Source of the DNA: Methanocatella intestini
Lineage (GTDB): Archaea; Methanobacteriota; Methanobacteria; Methanobacteriales; Methanobacteriaceae
Reading direction: 5' to 3' (one strand)
Assembly: GCF_002252585.1 (NCBI RefSeq)
Contig: NZ_NQLD01000008.1
DNA length: 64,000 nt
Below, piece after piece: positions 16,001 through 25,482 of the stretch; positions within the stretch are counted from its first letter, which is position 1, and the number at the start of each line of letters is the position of its first letter. A model generated the notes under the pieces. That model had not been told where the DNA came from, made no database searches, and saw only the letters and a program-made list of their open reading frames with translations. The position numbers and the translations under genes are program-made.

Positions 16001-18889
16001 AACAATTGAAATATCCGTATTTACCTGAATATCCAAATCAGCATTAAGATTTCCAGTATAAGTACCTTCCAATACATGAACAGTAACTGTCCTAGATTTA
16101 GATTGAGCATATTCTAATGCATTTTTAATGGTTTTAAACGGTTTAGCTAAAGATCCATCTGCAGTACTGTCATTACCTTTAGCATCAGACACATAAACTG
16201 TGATATTATCCAAAATATTATTAATTTTAACAGTTATAGTTCCATTTTTATATATGTAATTTTTACCATTTGCATCATAAGTTCCGCTTAAACTATATTT
16301 ACCGTCTTCAAATCCGACATAATTATAAGTAGCTATGCCATTAACTACATCAGCAATTCCTGCATAATTTCCATCAATTAAAAATGTAACAGTGTTTCCA
16401 CTAATAACTGCTCCACTAGGATGTGTTACTTGTGCAGTTAATTTACCTGCTAATTCTGTAACATTTAAATCATTGAAAGTAATTGTAAGTCCAGTTACAT
16501 TTGCAACACCATTATTAGCAACAGGTGTGGAAATATAAATATCTTTACCTTCAGAAGCACTGCTATTTTCAAATAAAGAGTCATCAGAAATAGTTAAGTC
16601 TGGAATGTTGCTGGTTTTACCATTTGTTACAGAAAATAAATAAATAGCTCCACCCATAGTGTTAGCAGTGTTATCTTTAAAAGTAACATTGTTAAAGGTA
16701 GCTCCTGAAACAGCAGCTGCTCCACCATTAGCTCCAGAGTTATTTATAAATTTGACATTTTCAAAAGTTGCAACAGGAACAAAACTGCTACTACTTATGT
16801 AAGCATATACAGCACCACCATCATCAGCAGCACGGTTGTTTATAAAAGTATCATTTATAAATGTTGCTTTTGCACCACCAGATACATAAACAGCTCCACC
16901 TTTAGTTCCAGCATAATTTGAATCATAAATATTATTTATACTTATAATATTTTGGACATAAACAGCTCCACCTTCAGCATTGCTATTTTTAGGATTCGTA
17001 TTATTTATGAATTTAGAATTAGTAACAGTTAAATTGTTAGTTCCCCTTATAACTCCACCAAGAGCAGCACCTACATTATCTGCAAAATAGGAATTGTTTA
17101 TTGTTGCATAACCTAACCACATATTTCCTTTATTGTTAATATAAGTTAAATTATTAAATACTAATTTTGAGTTTTGAGTATCTATATCATATAATAAATT
17201 ACTATTAGATGTGGAATTTTTAATAATACAATCATTCATAGTTAATGAAGATCCGTAAATTATTCCCCAATTCCAATTAACATTAGTTGCTTTTCCATTA
17301 GTAAATGTTAAATTAGTAAGAGATACATCTAATCCTTTATCAAAATAGAAGAAATAATCTTTATCCTGACCATCAATAATTGTTTTACCATAATTTTCAC
17401 CAATTAAATTTAAAACAGCTATTCTATTATATTTTAAATTAACATTGCCAGTACCTAAATAAGTACCATCCATAATATGAATAGTAATGTTGATTGATTT
17501 ATCTAATCCTGCAGTTATTGCATGATTAATTGTGTTGAACGGATTATTTTTACTTCCGTCACCAGTTGTATCATTACCCTTTGTAGAAACCCAGAATTCC
17601 GCAGGGGTTCTGTCAATATTGACAGTTAATGTAGCTGGATTGAAAGTATTATTTTCTCCATTATAATTACCGTTTATTTCATGTTTACCATTGTCAAATA
17701 ATTTGGAAACAGAAACTGATGCAAAACCATTATCTGAACCACTTTCACCTACTTTCATACCATCTATATTAAATTCAATATTTCTAAGAGAAGCAATAGT
17801 ATTTCCTGCATCATCAGTTATAGTTGCACTTAAAGTAAAAGTAGTTTTATCAGTGAATACATTATTAAATGTAATAACAGCATTCATAAAACCATTATTA
17901 TAAATTAATCCCATTTTAGAAGAAGAATTTACAAATTTATTTTGTTTTAATATATTATTCCCTTCTATATATATTACTCCATATTGAGCCCAATAACCAG
18001 TCTCTGTATTCGTATTAGTACAATTAATAAATACATTATTCATTATCTGACCATTATCACTTTTAACTTTAAGAGCTGCATCATTGTAATTCCCAACAAT
18101 ATCTTTAAAAGTATTTCCGATTATTTTAGCATTTTTAGAATTATATATGAATACAGATGCCCCGCAGGAATATCCTTTATTAATAGCATTGTAAAAAGAA
18201 GAATTACCTATATAAACATTACCATTATTGTTATTAAAACATATATCTGGACCTTGATTTGAAGCAGTGTTGTTTTTAAATACAGAATTAGTTACTTTTA
18301 AATCCATACCTTTAGAAACAAGAGCTCCTTGAGAGCTAGTTGCATAATTGTTTTCAAATACACAATTATCAACAGTTAAATTACCTCCACAATTAATCAT
18401 ACTTCCAGTATTAGCTTTTCCATTAATAAAAGAAATATTTATCAAAGTTAAAGCAGTATCTCCACTAACAGATTTAAGAAATGGACTTACACTTCCACCA
18501 TCAATGAATGTTTTATCATTTCCCTGACCAACAATAGTTAAAGAACCGCCATATTTTTCATGAGCTAAATTAATATTTAAATCAGTATTATTACCTCCAG
18601 TGAATGTTCCTTTACTTAAATAAATAACAGCATTATCAGAAGCATTAACACTTGAAATACCCTTATTTATTGTAGCATAAGGACTAGTCTGACTACCAGA
18701 ATTTGAATCATCACCAGTAGTATTCACATAAATCGTCTTATCATAACTTACCCCATCACCTAAAACAGGAGATGAAGCACTATCAACTGCCAAAACATCA
18801 GCAGAAGAACCCTCCTGAGCACTAACAGCGCCAAGAGTCAAAATAGCCAGTAAAAAAATACCAACTAACATCACTTTATTTAATCTCAT
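13064..18889 (-). CDS. Adhesin-like protein, beta-helix plus Ig-like repeats, 1941 aa
   Basis: The N-terminus MRLNKVMLVGIFLLAILTLG, followed by AVSAQ, is a clear signal peptide. Three pectate-lyase-like modules follow, each opening with a YVNTTGDDSNSGSQTSPYAT-type motif (near residues 50, 440 and 900) and containing right-handed beta-helix turns rich in N, G and GGA(V/I)Y (for example EGGAVYVQN, DDGGAVYAY). From about residue 1380 the chain switches to Ig-like domains, ending in four related repeats of about 80 residues around the motif VTFNINGVFYTKTTDKNGVA. There is no C-terminal membrane segment, so attachment must be through the repeats, the wall or other proteins. The ATG follows a TTGGTGAAA site. 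I infer a surface adhesin of the large methanogen family; the ligand is unknown. Confidence 0.85.
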   Translation of the reverse strand: MRLNKVMLVGIFLLAILTLGAVSAQEGSSADVLAVDSASSPVLGDGVSYDKTIYVNTTGDDSNSGSQTSPYATINKGISSVNASDNAVIYLSKGTFTGGNNTDLNINLAHEKYGGSLTIVGQGNDKTFIDGGSVSPFLKSVSGDTALTLINISFINGKANTGSMINCGGNLTVDNCVFENNYATSSQGALVSKGMDLKVTNSVFKNNTASNQGPDICFNNNNGNVYIGNSSFYNAINKGYSCGASVFIYNSKNAKIIGNTFKDIVGNYNDAALKVKSDNGQIMNNVFINCTNTNTETGYWAQYGVIYIEGNNILKQNKFVNSSSKMGLIYNNGFMNAVITFNNVFTDKTTFTLSATITDDAGNTIASLRNIEFNIDGMKVGESGSDNGFASVSVSKLFDNGKHEINGNYNGENNTFNPATLTVNIDRTPAEFWVSTKGNDTTGDGSKNNPFNTINHAITAGLDKSINITIHIMDGTYLGTGNVNLKYNRIAVLNLIGENYGKTIIDGQDKDYFFYFDKGLDVSLTNLTFTNGKATNVNWNWGIIYGSSLTMNDCIIKNSTSNSNLLYDIDTQNSKLVFNNLTYINNKGNMWLGYATINNSYFADNVGAALGGVIRGTNNLTVTNSKFINNTNPKNSNAEGGAVYVQNIISINNIYDSNYAGTKGGAVYVSGGAKATFINDTFINNRAADDGGAVYAYISSSSFVPVATFENVKFINNSGANGGAAAVSGATFNNVTFKDNTANTMGGAIYLFSVTNGKTSNIPDLTISDDSLFENSSASEGKDIYISTPVANNGVANVTGLTITFNDLNVTELAGKLTAQVTHPSGAVISGNTVTFLIDGNYAGIADVVNGIATYNYVGFEDGKYSLSGTYDANGKNYIYKNGTITVKINNILDNITVYVSDAKGNDSTADGSLAKPFKTIKNALEYAQSKSRTVTVHVLEGTYTGNLNADLDIQVNTDISIVGDGENKTIIFNPDAKYFITALQGKGSLKIANMTINRVGKDTQSALYVEKNVHVMIDTVEFINGKGNYGGAINSAGILTIKNSYFFNNGHADPVKRQNAYAGGAIYNDGYLTIDNTTFVANHATRASTIANQGNLYMNNSQIIDSISASSLNMDYRVIASFNVGQIGNITLENTKISVTGKTPLELVNSSNIYQGDRSVTCLGFGSSEKIVFNNVTVDGNGSTTMGSYVFGGFNSWNTVGGGRSQTPKDIYVYNSTFSNLLSVNIFYEKINSTRIFDGCIFDNVEYLVEVTSSTINDAIIIKNSVIYGDAKVGKVNGVNITLNLDNNWWGSNNATYYNAVIRLSSGYNSVITELSKEIATPDNYLVLTLDVTNKTGLLQDAVLAFKVFNGTNFTDYNGSLPVRNFNMSAANATLSMTNGTIANNVVNGFEAKEGNYTISATVDGQSVTYNGGASLGKGIIDVKDISLDYGEVIIANATLRDTKGNLLSNINVTLKVNGKTYYMVTDENGVASFVIGQLNAGKYTLVYSVDDSKVIVPTTNSSTLTVNKAKDSLKVDIDAGVAGEDVVITVNGPKDLKENITVTVDKNVYNVVLVNGSAKLTIKDLTAGNYNVTVTYPGDSNYDKQVIRTNFTVDINKKVNLNISDIVMIYKDGTRMVAVLTDYLGNPIANATVYFTINGQTYAKTTDANGTASMGLNLVSNVYQAVVSYNGSDMYNKISKNITVTINPTIISKDLVKMYQNATRFYAKFTDSTGKALANTEVKFNIHGVFYTKKTDKDGVADLGIMLRPGSYILTAYNPVTGEEKGFNITVKSLIVQSDLTKYYLNASRFEATVYNKDGSLAVNKNVTFNINGVFYTKTTDKNGVASLGIALRPGNYTITTMYDGLDMGNKVTVLPTLVTKDLSMKHLDGSNFTALTLDGQGKPLANQNVSFNVNGVFYHKVTNKDGIASLGIRLMSGEYIITSYWNDFQTGNTIKISP
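13067..14075 (-). repeat. C-terminal ~80-residue repeats of the 13-19 kb adhesin
   Basis: Four degenerate repeats of roughly 250 bases each encode the pattern D(L/I)VxxYxN(A/G)xRF...GxxLANxxVxFNINGVFYTKxTDxxGVAxLGI.LxPGxYxITxxxx. The copies are alike at the DNA level (for example tgtagaatactccgttgatg recurs with few changes). The same unit ends two other adhesin-like genes in this window. Confidence 0.75.
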
Positions 18890-19024
18890 TAAAATTTCAC
18901 CAAAAAAAATTTAAAATTATACTTAAAAAACATCAAGCATAATTAAAAAATAACTATATTTAATCTCATATTTAATAGTTATCATGAAAAATTAAAAAAA
19001 AATAAAAAAAATGTGAATAAATTA

Positions 19025-22000
19025 TTATAATTTGTTCACTAAAATAGTATTAGAAGTAGCATAACTACCATAGACAGATGTAATAATGTATTTACCAGCC
19101 ATCAAATTAATATTTAAGCTGGCAACACCATTAACATCAGTAATCTTGTTATAAAATACCCCATTAATGTTGAAAGTCACAGTCTCATTAGCTAATGCAC
19201 GACCAGTACCGTCAACTAAACGAGCCTTAAACTGACTGCCATCCCTATAATTCATAGTCAGATCACTACCTTCCAAAGTAGGTAAAACAGTTACTTTTTT
19301 ACCAACTTGAAGACCGTCAGAATGAATCGCCGTTAAAATATATTCCCCTGGATTTAAATTAATATTTAACTTAGCTACACCATCCCCATCAGTTTCACGA
19401 GTATATAAAACACCATTAATGTTAAACTTAACTTTAGCATTAGCTAATGGATTACCCTGACCGTCTAAAAATTTAGCATAGAACTGAGAGTCATTGCGAT
19501 AATATTTGACCAAATCGTTAGCTTCTACTGTTGGCAGAACTGTAACATTAAATGACATTAATAAACCATCATAAGGATTATGTACTGTTAAAACATATTT
19601 TCCAGCCCATAATTTAATACCTAATGTAGCTATGCCCTCATCATTAGTTTTGCGAACATAGAATACACCATTAATATTCATTGACACATTAGTATTAGCT
19701 ATTGGATTACCTGCACCATCAATTACTTTAACATGGAACTGAGACTCATTAAGATAATATTTAACCAGATTGTCCCCCAATATTGTCGGTAAAACTTTCA
19801 CAATAGCTTTTGCAAATGCATTGTCTGATTCAGTAGGACCATAATATGCACATAAAACTTCATATTCGCCAGGTCTAAGGTTAATATTCATAGTTGCCCA
19901 ACCATTTTCATCAGTTGTGCGATTATAAGTTTTTCCATTAATAGTTATAGCTATTGTACGATTTACCAATGGATTTGAATAGGAATCCAATAATTGTACA
20001 TAAAATTGTGTTCCATTACGATAATTTTTAGTGCAGTTTAAGGCAAACAGATATGTTGAATTTCCTGAAACAACCAAAGTAGTTTTTACAGATGATTTTT
20101 TATAGGTATCGTCACCGCCAAAAGTTGCCTTAATATCATAGAATCCAGGAGATAAAACAGTATCCAAAAATGCCTTACCTTCAGAATCTGTAATAGCATA
20201 ATAACTTTGATTACCAACTGCAAATTTAATTTCCTTGCCTTTGATATATGTTCCGTTTTCATCAATTAAAACAACATAGTAATTACTGCTACCACTTAAT
20301 TCAGAATCTCCAGCAATTAAAACTGTTTTAGTAGTATTGCCTACAGATTCCACATTCACATAGTTAACTCCATAACTTCCAAGATAGGAATTACTGCCTA
20401 AATAATAAGTGGAAATAATATATCTGCCATAATCTAAATCAAAGCTAAATATTACCTTACCATCTTTTGCAGTTACTCCTTTGTAAGATCCGACAAAATC
20501 ACCATCAATTGTAGAAATATTAGCTAAAATAGTAGCATAATTAATAGGATTACCTAAAACATCACTTAAAACAACAGTGAAATTCATAGACTCATTATCA
20601 TAACCATTAACATCACCAGATTCAATGTTAGTAGAAGTCCTGTTAGAATCAACCACCAATATATAAGATGAACCGGATGATGGAATATAATTTGGATTAT
20701 CTATATGATAACTAATCAGATACTTGCCAACACCAAGACTTAAGAGTAAACGAGCTACACCATCATTATTTGTAGTGGCTGTGTAGTTTGTTCCATTTAT
20801 ATCAATCATGATTTGCATATTTTTAACAGCTGCATTCCTGCTATCAAGTAGTTTTATCACATAATACTTAGCTTCACCAACATTCATAATAACATCAGAT
20901 GCAAGAATTGTAGTCGGCATACGATAAACAGACACGGTACTTGAATTTTTAGCAAACAAACCATAATATGGGTTAGTGTATTGGTAAGTAATATTATAAA
21001 TACCAGGATTTAAAGTAATCTGCAAACGGCCATACCCATAAATGTCAGTAACAACATTGTAAGTTTGCTGCCAATCACCGGAAGAAATTGTAACAGCAAT
21101 ATTCTTACCATACAAACTATATGCATTAGTATCATTGAAAGAAATTACAAAATACCTATTTTCACCATAATACTGAACAAAATCACTTGCATTAATAGAA
21201 ACCTGACCAGGTGCAGTTTGACTATCAACAACAATAGTAGCAGCACCAGTTGAATCAATATACCATATATCACCATCAAAATCAAAAGTAGCTAAATAAG
21301 TACCTTCACCTTGAGCAATACGGAAAGTTACTTCTCCATTACCATCAGTTACACCAGTATAAGTTTTTAATAAAACTCCTTTGTACAGATTTAACTTTAT
21401 AGTTGCATTAGTTACTCTGTGACCAAACATATCAGTTAAAACAACAGTATAAACACCATTTAATGGAATTTTACTATAGTGGAAACCTGAAATAACTGTT
21501 AAAACCTTATTAACAGTAATAGTTCCACTGCCTTTTGCAGAACCGTAAACATCATCACCTGCATAGCTGGCAGTTATCTGATAAGTACCCGGAAGATAAT
21601 TAATAGTTAATCTGGCTACTCCATCATCACCAGTTTGCAAAGTAAAAGTATCAGACAAATTGCCCTGAGTTATAACAACCTTAATATACTCTCCTCTAAT
21701 TAATGTACCGTGTTCATCCCTTAAAGTGATATTATACTCATTTCCAACACCATAGAAAACAACATCAGGCACTTCAATTGTTGAATTAACAGGACGGATT
21801 TCAACATAAGATACAGAAGAGCTTGGCAGATACCAGCCGTCACCTTTATACTCACATTTAATAGTATATTTTCCAACATCCAAACTTAATAGTGCATCAG
21901 CACGCCCAGTAGAATCAGTAGTAATAACAGCAGTCCTTGTTCCTCCTTTAGAATCAATAATAGTGATTGTTATACTTTGATTAACAATTCCTACCTGTCC

Positions 22001-25000
22001 ATTTGTTAAAACTGCATAAAAATTAACATTTTTACCATAAAAAGTGTAATTATAACTAATCAAATAAGTAACAGATGGACTAATAGTAATCTGAGCAGAT
22101 TTATTACACCCTTCAAAATAACCATTACCATCATAATAAACAGATATGTTATATACCCCTACAGGATAAGTCAACTCAAACTTGGCATAGCCTTTTTCAT
22201 CAGTTACTAAAGTGAAGTACTCTTTTTCACCATTTGGAGTTGTAATAACAACAGTTAAAGTCTGATTGAAAATTCTATGACCGTTTACATTAATTAAAGT
22301 AATTTCATAATTATTATTGTTTCCATAAACTACTACATCATCCATTATTAACTGAGTGTTATTATTTCTAAGTGTTAAGTCTAAAAGTTGATTATCAATC
22401 CTTGCATAAACATTAAAGTCAGCAGTAGTTTCATTTTGAACAACATATGCATCAGCTTTATTATTTACAAGAGAAGTGTTAAGTGGAGATACTATTCCAT
22501 AATCTGATGAGAAATAAACATCTCTAGTTGGAAGAACCTTATCCAAACTACTAATATTTCCATTATTATCAATTAATTTATTTAAAGCAGCAATAATATG
22601 GGTGTTTGTAACAGCATCTAAAGACATGATTACCCAATTATCAAGAGTTAAAGATCCGATATGTACAAAAATCCTATTACCATCAGGTTTTTGATTAGAA
22701 CCCCACCAGTTACTTGAATAATCAACTTCACCATCATAAACAAAAATATCATTACCTCCGTAAGTAGCAGAATTATTCAAAAATACAGAATAATGAACAA
22801 TCTTAGTACCTGCAAGAGCACCACCATAAGCAGCTTTATTTCCAATAAAAACAGAATAATAAACTTCATTAGCAGTAGCTATTCCCCTATATGAATAGGT
22901 AGAATCCAGATTACCTATACCTGAATTGTCATTTTTATAGAAATAAGAATTATTGATTAAATCAGCACTTACATAACAAACAGTATTGGAATCAAAGAAA
23001 GAATTATTTACAACAGCCCCTTCAATTAACCTACCATTATTTTTAATAAAAGAACAATTGTTTACTTCCCCATGACAGGTTCCATAAACACTGCGTCCTA
23101 ATCCAAGTCCTATGCGATTACTTGCATAATAATCACCAGGTATGAAATTATTCTCTACAAAAGAACAGTTAGTAATGTATGCAAATACAGTACTTTTAGA
23201 TAAATCTCCAACTATATTTTTACCTAATGGAGATGAAGAAGAATAAATAGTAGGATTTAAATTAACAATGCCAACAGTATTGCTTCTAAATACTGAATTG
23301 GAAATAGAAATATAATTCCAGACAGGGAAACAAACATTGTATGCTTCCATGCCTCTATAAGTGTAAATATTGCTGCATTTTTCAGCAGATATATTATTAA
23401 TAGTAATATTGGCCCCACCTCTAATTAATGGACCTACAATGTTTTTAAAAGTGATGTTGTCCACATATACATTACCGTTATTTTGAACACCATTACTTGT
23501 TGAAACAATACCAACAGAACGGATATCATAGAAATTGGAATTTAAAACTGTTAAATTTCCCCCTTTAACAAGAATCAATTCATTAGAATACTGTTTTAAA
23601 TTAACTGTAAAATTTAAATTTTTAAGAGTCAAACTACCCCATTCTTTAACTATGAATATATTACGGTCATTTTCCCTACTTAAAATTACATTACCAACAC
23701 CAACAATAGTTAAATTTTTAACAATTTCCAAATTTGAATTCCAATTATTTGTATAAGTACCGTTTAACAAATAAATAGTATTTCCATTTAATGCTTTAGC
23801 TATTGTATGATCCAAAGTTTTATATGGATTATCATGACTTCCATCACCAAACCCGTTGTGTCCTGTTGGTGAAACATACCAATCATAATCAGTTAATCCT
23901 GTACCGACAATAAGTCTTAATCTTTGAGAATTAATTACAGCATAAACAATTGAACTTTCATTATTGTTTCTTAAATAATTAGAAAATGTACCATTAACTA
24001 AAGTTCCACTACTATAATCAAATTTACCATTTTGAGACTCGAATTTAACACTCATTTGAGGAAGTAAAGAAGGATTATCCAAATATTTCATGGAATCCCC
24101 ATCAGTATATTTATTTAAAGTTGCCCTAAACTCCGCATTAGTACCTACTTTAATCGGAGACTCATCACATTCAAAAGTCATTACAACCCAATATTTAGTG
24201 TCTGATTTAACATACTTAAGAGAAGGTCCTTTATTTACCCCCCACCAATTATAATTTGCTGAAACATTATTTGCATAAGCACCATTACCATAAATTTCGC
24301 CTAATACCACAGAATAAGTTATATTAAGATTAGAATTAGCAATATTAATACTGCTATCAAAATATGATGATTTAATAGTTGCATCAGAATTAAATAGAGA
24401 AGACAAACCTGAATAACCGGAAGTTCTAAAGTACACATCACTTATATTAACTACAGAGTTTTCTGCTCTAAAACCCGCATCAGCAGTTGTATTTTTAACT
24501 ACCAATGTACCATTATTACATGCTAATTGCCCTACTTTTGAGTTAATAACAGTCATGGTAATGCTTTTAAAAATATCAACATCAAAATTAGGGTTTGAAG
24601 AAATTCCAAAAGTTTGAGAATTATTCACAAATAAATTATGAAAATTATAAATTGCAGGATTCTTATTTGAAGAACCTATAATCAATCTACTATTAACAAC
24701 ACTACAGTTTCCAAAATTCATAATCATATCCGCATAATTAGACCCAACACAATTAGAAAATTTGGAATCATAAACTTTTAAGTCGCCTTCATTGTAAATA
24801 ACTCCCATAAAAGAATTAATATTCTTAAATTCCACATTTGACAATGTTAAAAATCCTTTATTGTAAATAACACCATAATAACTAGAATATTCAGTTGTTT
24901 TCCCATTGACAAAGTTAATATTTTCCAAAATTAATGATTTGGACTCCAAAATATTGAAAAATGTACTTTGTCCATTACCATTAACTGTTACATTACCAGT

Positions 25001-25360
25001 TAAGGATTTAATTACTAAATTCTTATTTATTTCAATGTTTAAATCACCTGGACTGCTATAAATTCCATCCATAAGAATAACAGTAGAATTATCACTAGCC
25101 ATATTAACTGCTTCACCAATTGAAGAATATGGTTTATCCTGACTACCATCAGGTACTATAGATAAATTTGCAGAAGGATTTACATAAACATAGTTATCCC
25201 CATTATCTCCAATAATAGGGTCTGTATCATAGTTATTTTCAACAATTACATTATCATCAACATAAGTGCTGTTAAAATCATCATTAGCACTAGCTAAACT
25301 TATTGAAGACAATATAATCAAAAATAACATGAATATAAATGCATTCTTTTTAACAGAAAT
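19025..25360 (-). CDS. Adhesin-like protein, beta-helix plus many Ig-like repeats, ~2110 aa
   Basis: A signal peptide (SVKKNAFIFMLFLIIL, then SSISLASA) is followed by two beta-helix modules. Each opens with a GDGSxDxPYxTL-like motif (near residues 70 and 505) and contains YNWWGVNKGP-type turns. From about residue 970 to the end come roughly a dozen Ig-like repeats of 90 residues with FTLVTDEKGYAKFELTYPVGVYN-type cores. The last four are the FNINGVFY repeats shared with two neighbours. No C-terminal membrane helix is seen. The frame opens at a GTG at 25369, but that GTG is part of the AGAGGTG ribosome-binding site; the first codon at proper spacing is ATT at 25360, and I give that as the start. 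The function is inferred to be surface adhesion. Confidence 0.85.
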   Translation of the reverse strand: MSVKKNAFIFMLFLIILSSISLASANDDFNSTYVDDNVIVENNYDTDPIIGDNGDNYVYVNPSANLSIVPDGSQDKPYSSIGEAVNMASDNSTVILMDGIYSSPGDLNIEINKNLVIKSLTGNVTVNGNGQSTFFNILESKSLILENINFVNGKTTEYSSYYGVIYNKGFLTLSNVEFKNINSFMGVIYNEGDLKVYDSKFSNCVGSNYADMIMNFGNCSVVNSRLIIGSSNKNPAIYNFHNLFVNNSQTFGISSNPNFDVDIFKSITMTVINSKVGQLACNNGTLVVKNTTADAGFRAENSVVNISDVYFRTSGYSGLSSLFNSDATIKSSYFDSSINIANSNLNITYSVVLGEIYGNGAYANNVSANYNWWGVNKGPSLKYVKSDTKYWVVMTFECDESPIKVGTNAEFRATLNKYTDGDSMKYLDNPSLLPQMSVKFESQNGKFDYSSGTLVNGTFSNYLRNNNESSIVYAVINSQRLRLIVGTGLTDYDWYVSPTGHNGFGDGSHDNPYKTLDHTIAKALNGNTIYLLNGTYTNNWNSNLEIVKNLTIVGVGNVILSRENDRNIFIVKEWGSLTLKNLNFTVNLKQYSNELILVKGGNLTVLNSNFYDIRSVGIVSTSNGVQNNGNVYVDNITFKNIVGPLIRGGANITINNISAEKCSNIYTYRGMEAYNVCFPVWNYISISNSVFRSNTVGIVNLNPTIYSSSSPLGKNIVGDLSKSTVFAYITNCSFVENNFIPGDYYASNRIGLGLGRSVYGTCHGEVNNCSFIKNNGRLIEGAVVNNSFFDSNTVCYVSADLINNSYFYKNDNSGIGNLDSTYSYRGIATANEVYYSVFIGNKAAYGGALAGTKIVHYSVFLNNSATYGGNDIFVYDGEVDYSSNWWGSNQKPDGNRIFVHIGSLTLDNWVIMSLDAVTNTHIIAALNKLIDNNGNISSLDKVLPTRDVYFSSDYGIVSPLNTSLVNNKADAYVVQNETTADFNVYARIDNQLLDLTLRNNNTQLIMDDVVVYGNNNNYEITLINVNGHRIFNQTLTVVITTPNGEKEYFTLVTDEKGYAKFELTYPVGVYNISVYYDGNGYFEGCNKSAQITISPSVTYLISYNYTFYGKNVNFYAVLTNGQVGIVNQSITITIIDSKGGTRTAVITTDSTGRADALLSLDVGKYTIKCEYKGDGWYLPSSSVSYVEIRPVNSTIEVPDVVFYGVGNEYNITLRDEHGTLIRGEYIKVVITQGNLSDTFTLQTGDDGVARLTINYLPGTYQITASYAGDDVYGSAKGSGTITVNKVLTVISGFHYSKIPLNGVYTVVLTDMFGHRVTNATIKLNLYKGVLLKTYTGVTDGNGEVTFRIAQGEGTYLATFDFDGDIWYIDSTGAATIVVDSQTAPGQVSINASDFVQYYGENRYFVISFNDTNAYSLYGKNIAVTISSGDWQQTYNVVTDIYGYGRLQITLNPGIYNITYQYTNPYYGLFAKNSSTVSVYRMPTTILASDVIMNVGEAKYYVIKLLDSRNAAVKNMQIMIDINGTNYTATTNNDGVARLLLSLGVGKYLISYHIDNPNYIPSSGSSYILVVDSNRTSTNIESGDVNGYDNESMNFTVVLSDVLGNPINYATILANISTIDGDFVGSYKGVTAKDGKVIFSFDLDYGRYIISTYYLGSNSYLGSYGVNYVNVESVGNTTKTVLIAGDSELSGSSNYYVVLIDENGTYIKGKEIKFAVGNQSYYAITDSEGKAFLDTVLSPGFYDIKATFGGDDTYKKSSVKTTLVVSGNSTYLFALNCTKNYRNGTQFYVQLLDSYSNPLVNRTIAITINGKTYNRTTDENGWATMNINLRPGEYEVLCAYYGPTESDNAFAKAIVKVLPTILGDNLVKYYLNESQFHVKVIDGAGNPIANTNVSMNINGVFYVRKTNDEGIATLGIKLWAGKYVLTVHNPYDGLLMSFNVTVLPTVEANDLVKYYRNDSQFYAKFLDGQGNPLANAKVKFNINGVLYTRETDGDGVAKLNINLNPGEYILTAIHSDGLQVGKKVTVLPTLEGSDLTMNYRDGSQFKARLVDGTGRALANETVTFNINGVFYNKITDVNGVASLNINLMAGKYIITSVYGSYATSNTILVNKL
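19028..20060 (-). repeat. C-terminal ~80-residue repeats of the 19-25 kb adhesin
   Basis: Four tandem repeats of about 250 bases encode the same unit seen in the neighbouring genes, each with a core like VKFNINGVLYTRETDGDGVA or VTFNINGVFYNKITDVNGVA, preceded by NDLVKYYRNDSQFYAKFLDG and followed by a LNPGEYILTA strand. Confidence 0.75.
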
Positions 25361-25482
25361 AGTTAACACCTCTTAATTAAATTATACTTGGTTATAAATC
25401 AACCATAATATTATTATTTTTAATAAAAAGAAGTATAAAAAACTTTCTAAAATATTAGAAAAAAGAAAAAAAGAAGGTTTAA